This document shows, piece by piece, positions 6,481 to 9,154 of a stretch of 9,154 bases of DNA. Within the stretch, counting starts at the first letter, position 1, and every line of letters begins with the position of its first letter. Under the pieces are notes generated by a model, which ran no database searches, was not told where the DNA came from, and saw only the letters and a list, made by a program, of their open reading frames with translations. The translations under genes and the position numbers were made by a program. The stretch comes from an uncultured Lactobacillus sp. (lineage in GTDB: Bacteria > Bacillota > Bacilli > Lactobacillales > Lactobacillaceae), in contig CAMJXI010000038.1 in assembly GCA_946409675.1 (NCBI GenBank), forward strand, positions 1 through 9,154. Reading direction: 5' to 3'.

Positions 6481-6510
6481 ACAAACAAAAAGAGTAGTTA
6501 AACTACTCTT
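6481..6510 (-). terminator. Terminator hairpin between pplA and apbE
   Basis: A perfect 9-bp stem (AAGAGTAGT/ACTACTCTT) with a 3-base loop is followed on the minus strand by TTTGTTTGTT. It starts 45 bases after the pplA stop and its T-tract ends at the apbE ribosome site. Since no convincing apbE promoter lies after it, it probably works as a partial terminator, giving much pplA and little apbE mRNA. Confidence 0.75.
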
Positions 6511-6554
6511 CTTATTATTTAGATTTTTAAGCTAAATTTAGATTCGACTCTATT

Positions 6555-7487
6555 TTATTCAGAGTAGATGATATTGTCAATTTCGATCTTAGCAGTATCA
6601 CCCTTTTGTGCTGCATTCAATAATTGTGATGCATATGTTAATAATGAATCACCTGAATGAGTTGCACCTGAAACAGCTTCAAAGCCTTCAAGACCTTTTT
6701 CTGAATTCAAGGCAGTTTGCAAGTTCTTAGCTAATTGAGGGATGTATTCAACAGGTCCGATCTTATTAACTTTCTTCATGCTCTTTTCGTATTCAGCATC
6801 TTTTGTCTTTGATGTGCCATCTTTGTTGATTTGGTCGTATTTAACAGTAGTTACTTTACCACCAGCAACAGTAAGAGCCAAGGTTACACGATAGTCGTGT
6901 GAGTAGTTCTTTTCTTCAAGTGCGTAAGTACCATCTTTTAATTTAGCGGTATTATCAATCTTAATTTCAGCAGTATCACCCTTTTGAGCTGCTTGAACTA
7001 ATTGTTGTGCATAGTTCTTAAATGTAGTTGACGTACCAGTTGCACCAGAAACAGTTTCAATTGATGCTACATTGTCGCCAGCCTTTGTGAATGCTTTTTC
7101 CAATTCTGGAATGTATTCTTTAGGGCCAGTCTTGCTAACTTTGACCATTGCTTTTTCATAGTCGGCGTCGTCTTTCTTAGACTTGCCATCTTTATCAACA
7201 TAGTCAAGAGTAGTAGCTGATACTTTACCATCTTTAACAGTCATTGACATTTCAGCACGGTAACCGTTTGAGTAGCCAGTTTCTGATAGTTTGTAAGTAC
7301 CATCTTTAAGTTCGCCACCAGCAGTTCTCTTAGCTTCTGTAGTCTCTTTTGAAGAAGATTTTTCAACCTTACTTGATTTTGACTTAGAGTCTGTTGAATC
7401 TTTTGAGCTTGATGATGAACAAGCAGTCAAAAGTAATGCAGATAATGTTAATGCAGAAATTCCCGTTACTACTTTGTTTAGTTTCAT
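6555..7487 (-). CDS. pplA: PplA-like extracellular flavinylated lipoprotein, two FMN-binding domains
   Basis: PplA is the surface flavoprotein of Gram-positive extracellular electron transfer, carrying electrons to iron, free flavins or electrodes. The start used is the ATG at 7485-7487 (310 aa) behind AAAGGATGG with 8 bases of spacing; upstream in-frame ATGs at 7529 and 7499 have no usable ribosome site. The signal peptide ends in LLLTAC (lipid-modified C23). A Ser/Lys-rich linker (24-57) follows, then two tandem FMN-binding domains (about 59-178 and 182-307), each opening LKDGTY and closing AAQKGDTA. Flavinylation motifs are SGATGTS (T150) and SGATHSG (T276), the expected FMN attachment sites. 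The 126-residue repeat spacing suggests internal duplication. ApbE downstream would load the FMN; Ndh2 is divergent. Reduction by CymA-like partners is not expected here. Confidence 0.92.
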   Translation of the reverse strand: MKLNKVVTGISALTLSALLLTACSSSSSKDSTDSKSKSSKVEKSSSKETTEAKRTAGGELKDGTYKLSETGYSNGYRAEMSMTVKDGKVSATTLDYVDKDGKSKKDDADYEKAMVKVSKTGPKEYIPELEKAFTKAGDNVASIETVSGATGTSTTFKNYAQQLVQAAQKGDTAEIKIDNTAKLKDGTYALEEKNYSHDYRVTLALTVAGGKVTTVKYDQINKDGTSKTKDAEYEKSMKKVNKIGPVEYIPQLAKNLQTALNSEKGLEGFEAVSGATHSGDSLLTYASQLLNAAQKGDTAKIEIDNIIYSE

Positions 7488-7513
7488 TTCTAAGACCATC
7501 CTTTTCCAACTTT

Positions 7514-7531
7514 TTGTGTACTCTTTCACAC
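7514..7531 (-). promoter_or_regulatory. Rex-like operator at the pplA start site
   Basis: This 18-mer reads TTGTGTA-CTCT-TTCACAC on the plus strand. Each arm matches the Rex consensus TTGTGAA-N4-TTCACAA at 6 of 7 positions, with exact spacing. It begins at the expected pplA transcription start, so a bound NADH-sensing repressor would block initiation. The assignment is by eye only. Confidence 0.5.
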
Positions 7532-7537
7532 ACGCTT

Positions 7538-7566
7538 ATTTTATTACATAATGTTTTACAATGCAA
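7538..7566 (-). promoter_or_regulatory. Sigma-A promoter of pplA
   Basis: The -35 TTGCAT (7561-7566), a 17-base spacer and the -10 TAAAAT (7538-7543) place transcription start near 7531, giving a leader of about 44 bases before the ATG at 7487. Confidence 0.75.
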
Positions 7567-7573
7567 TAAGAAT

Positions 7574-7587
7574 CGTTAGCGTTTTCA
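7574..7587. promoter_or_regulatory. cre site (CcpA) between pplA and ndh2
   Basis: CGTTAGCGTTTTCA matches the catabolite-response consensus TGWNANCGNTNWCA at all positions but the first base. It lies just upstream of the pplA -35, centred about 50 bases before its expected start and about 90 bases before that of ndh2. From that place CcpA could activate or repress. Confidence 0.65.
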
Positions 7588-7624
7588 TTTGCGTTGTTAT
7601 CAACGAATTCGGCCTTCATTTAAT

Positions 7625-7642
7625 TTGTGAAATTATAGACAT
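7625..7642 (+). promoter_or_regulatory. Possible Rex-like site over the ndh2 -35
   Basis: TTGTGAA-ATTA-TAGACAT has a perfect left Rex half-site and a degenerate right arm (4 of 7) that overlaps the -35 hexamer of ndh2. Rex is known to repress NADH dehydrogenase genes in related bacteria, but the weak second arm makes this tentative. Confidence 0.35.
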
Positions 7643-7665
7643 TAAGTCAATTTATTTGATATAAT
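7636..7665 (+). promoter_or_regulatory. Sigma-A promoter of ndh2
   Basis: TAGACA (7636-7641, one mismatch to TTGACA), an 18-base spacer and a perfect TATAAT (7660-7665) predict a start near 7672. The leader is about 40 bases and contains AAGGGGTG at 7699-7706 as ribosome site. Confidence 0.75.
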
Positions 7666-7711
7666 ATGCTACGATGTTTAAGAAATATCACAAACAAAAA
7701 GGGGTGTTATT

Positions 7712-9154
7712 ATGGCCAAGACAAATATTGTGGTCGTCGGAGGGGGCTTCGGTGGTTTATATACTACCAAGCACCTGGCTAAAAAATTAAAGAAGAACAA
7801 TGATGTCAAAATCACTTTAATTGATAAGCATACATATTTCACCTACATGACTGAGTTGCATGAAGTTGCAGCAAACCGTGTAGATGAGACAGCAATTCAA
7901 TATGATTTGAATCGGCTCTTCAGTCGCCGTAAGAACGTTGATGTAGTTACTGATGAAGTAACAAGCATTAATAAGAAGGATAAAAAAGTAGTCACGAAGA
8001 ACGGTTCGTTTGATTATGACTACTTGGTACTCTCAATTGGTGCTGAACCAAATGACTTTGGTACACCAGGCGTTAAGGAACACGGCTTTACCCTAGGTAA
8101 CTGGGATCAAGCTATTGAACTAAAACGTCATATTATTGAGATGGTTCGTCAAGGGGCGCAAGAACGTGATCCAGAAGTTCGTAAATCTTACTTGAACTTT
8201 GTAATTGTTGGTTCTGGTTTTACCGGTACTGAAACAATTGGTGAATTACGTGAATGGCGTGATGATCTCGCTAAAGAAAATAAATTAGATCCAGAAGAAA
8301 TTGTCTTCACATTAATGGAAATGGCTCCAACAATCATGAACATGTTGGACCGCAAAGATGCTGCTAAGGCAGAAAGATATTTTGCAAAACGTCACATTAA
8401 TGTCATGAAGAATACCGGTGTTATAGGTGTGCACGAAGATCACGTTGATTTAAAAGATGGCTCAACTTTCCCTACTCGTACTTTGGTTTGGACTGCTGGT
8501 GTTAAAGCAACTGATCAAGCAGCTTCGTTTGGTTTCGAACAAGGCCGTGCCGGTCGTATTTTGGTTAATAAACAAAGCCAAGTTCCAGATGATAAGAGCA
8601 TCTACGTAATCGGGGATGTTTCGTTCATCGATGAAGATGGTTCAGGTAAAGGCCAACCACAAATCGTGCAAGGTGCTGAATCAGGTGGTGCATGTGCAGT
8701 TAACAATATCTTAGCTGACATGAACAACCAACCTGCTGTTGACTTTAAGGGTAAGTATCAAGGATTCATGGTTTCTCTCGGGCCTCGCTACGCCGTAGCT
8801 TACTTGATGGGAATCTTCCACTTAAGTGGTTTCTTTGCAACCTTGATGAAACACTTAGTCAACATGCTCTACTTTATTCAAATTTACTCAGGTTACAATT
8901 TGTTCCACTATACAATGCACGAATTCTTCCGGATTAAAGGTAATAACCTCTTCGGTAAGAATATTTCTCGTTATGGTAACGTGCTTTGGACTTTCCCTAC
9001 TCGTATTCTTTTGAGTATGGTTTGGTTAGTCGATTGTTGGGGCAAGGTTCAAGGTGAAGGTTCTTGGTTTAACGACACCCTTCGCTTACCATTCACATGG
9101 TTGTATCCAGCCCAAGCAACAAGTGCTGCTTCAGGTGCTGCCGAAACAACTAGT
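7712..9154 (+). CDS. ndh2: Type II NADH dehydrogenase of the EET type (Ndh2), 3' end missing
   Basis: NDH-2 enzymes are FAD proteins at the inner face of the membrane that oxidise NADH and reduce quinone without pumping protons. The ATG at 7712 has GGGGTG five bases upstream, and the frame is open for 481 codons to the window end, so the gene is partial. Motifs are the FAD Rossmann site VVVGGGFGGLY (7-17), LVLSIGAEPNDFGTPG (105-120), the NADH Rossmann site FVIVGSGFTGTE (163-174), VWTAGV (259-264) and the second FAD motif YVIGDVSFIDEDG (298-310). The 140 or so residues after about 340 exceed what a minimal NDH-2 needs and hold hydrophobic, probably membrane, segments (about 376-400 and 425-443), as in Listeria Ndh2. 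It is divergent from pplA-apbE and probably feeds demethylmenaquinone for export of electrons. Confidence 0.93.
   Translation, partial: MAKTNIVVVGGGFGGLYTTKHLAKKLKKNNDVKITLIDKHTYFTYMTELHEVAANRVDETAIQYDLNRLFSRRKNVDVVTDEVTSINKKDKKVVTKNGSFDYDYLVLSIGAEPNDFGTPGVKEHGFTLGNWDQAIELKRHIIEMVRQGAQERDPEVRKSYLNFVIVGSGFTGTETIGELREWRDDLAKENKLDPEEIVFTLMEMAPTIMNMLDRKDAAKAERYFAKRHINVMKNTGVIGVHEDHVDLKDGSTFPTRTLVWTAGVKATDQAASFGFEQGRAGRILVNKQSQVPDDKSIYVIGDVSFIDEDGSGKGQPQIVQGAESGGACAVNNILADMNNQPAVDFKGKYQGFMVSLGPRYAVAYLMGIFHLSGFFATLMKHLVNMLYFIQIYSGYNLFHYTMHEFFRIKGNNLFGKNISRYGNVLWTFPTRILLSMVWLVDCWGKVQGEGSWFNDTLRLPFTWLYPAQATSAASGAAETTS

Noticed and set aside
6532..6541. Palindrome CTAAATTTAG between pplA and apbE as an operator or apbE promoter element.
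   Set aside because: Ten AT-rich bases without promoter hexamers around them are easily explained by base composition.
7592..7605. Inverted repeat CGTTG-TTAT-CAACG between the cre site and the ndh2 promoter.
   Set aside because: The arms are only five bases and match no operator that I can name. It may be meaningful only if conserved.
1..9154. CRISPR arrays, tRNA or rRNA genes, insertion sequences and phage attachment sites.
   Set aside because: No regularly spaced repeats, no cloverleaf or rRNA sequences, no transposase or integrase frames, and no terminal inverted repeats were seen.

Overview
The window looks like chromosomal DNA of a low-GC Gram-positive bacterium, most likely a member of the Lactobacillaceae. 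The evidence is AAGGAGG-type Shine-Dalgarno sites, sigma-A promoters, intrinsic terminators, a rpmG-secE-nusG-rplK-rplA-rplJ-rplL order, and lipoproteins and a flavin electron-transfer set of the kind found in Listeria and lactobacilli. The species cannot be named from the sequence alone.

Positions 1-5293 read on the minus strand, so transcription runs right to left. In transcription order this block is rpmG (L33, 49 aa), secE (55 aa), nusG, rplK (L11), rplA (L1), a 522-aa O-antigen-ligase-like membrane protein, rplJ (L10) and rplL (L7/L12). The regulatory sites are well preserved. There are two copies of an L1-binding-type RNA motif, one before rplK and one before rplA. There is an L10 leader with a visible terminator/antiterminator switch before rplJ, a terminator hairpin at the start of the nusG leader, and terminators after rplA and rplL. 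The polysaccharide gene is the unexpected item: it interrupts the usual rplKA/rplJL neighbourhood, and the promoter of rplJL lies within its last codons and stop codon.

Positions 5374-9154 hold part of a flavin-based extracellular electron transfer (EET) system. A PplA-like lipoprotein with two FMN-binding domains and an ApbE/FmnB-type flavin transferase lipoprotein are on the minus strand. A type II NADH dehydrogenase with a membrane-spanning C-terminal extension (Ndh2) is on the plus strand and runs off the right edge. By analogy with the Listeria system, Ndh2 passes electrons from NADH to (demethyl)menaquinone, ApbE attaches FMN covalently to PplA, and PplA relays electrons to extracellular acceptors. 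The quinone-synthesis, EetA/EetB and flavin-export genes are not in this window and could lie beyond ndh2.

The 224-bp divergent region between pplA and ndh2 carries a promoter for each direction, a near-perfect cre (CcpA) site, and Rex-like 18-mers at or near both transcription starts. This suggests that the EET genes respond to carbon supply and to the NADH/NAD+ ratio. These regulatory assignments are inferences from motif matching by eye.
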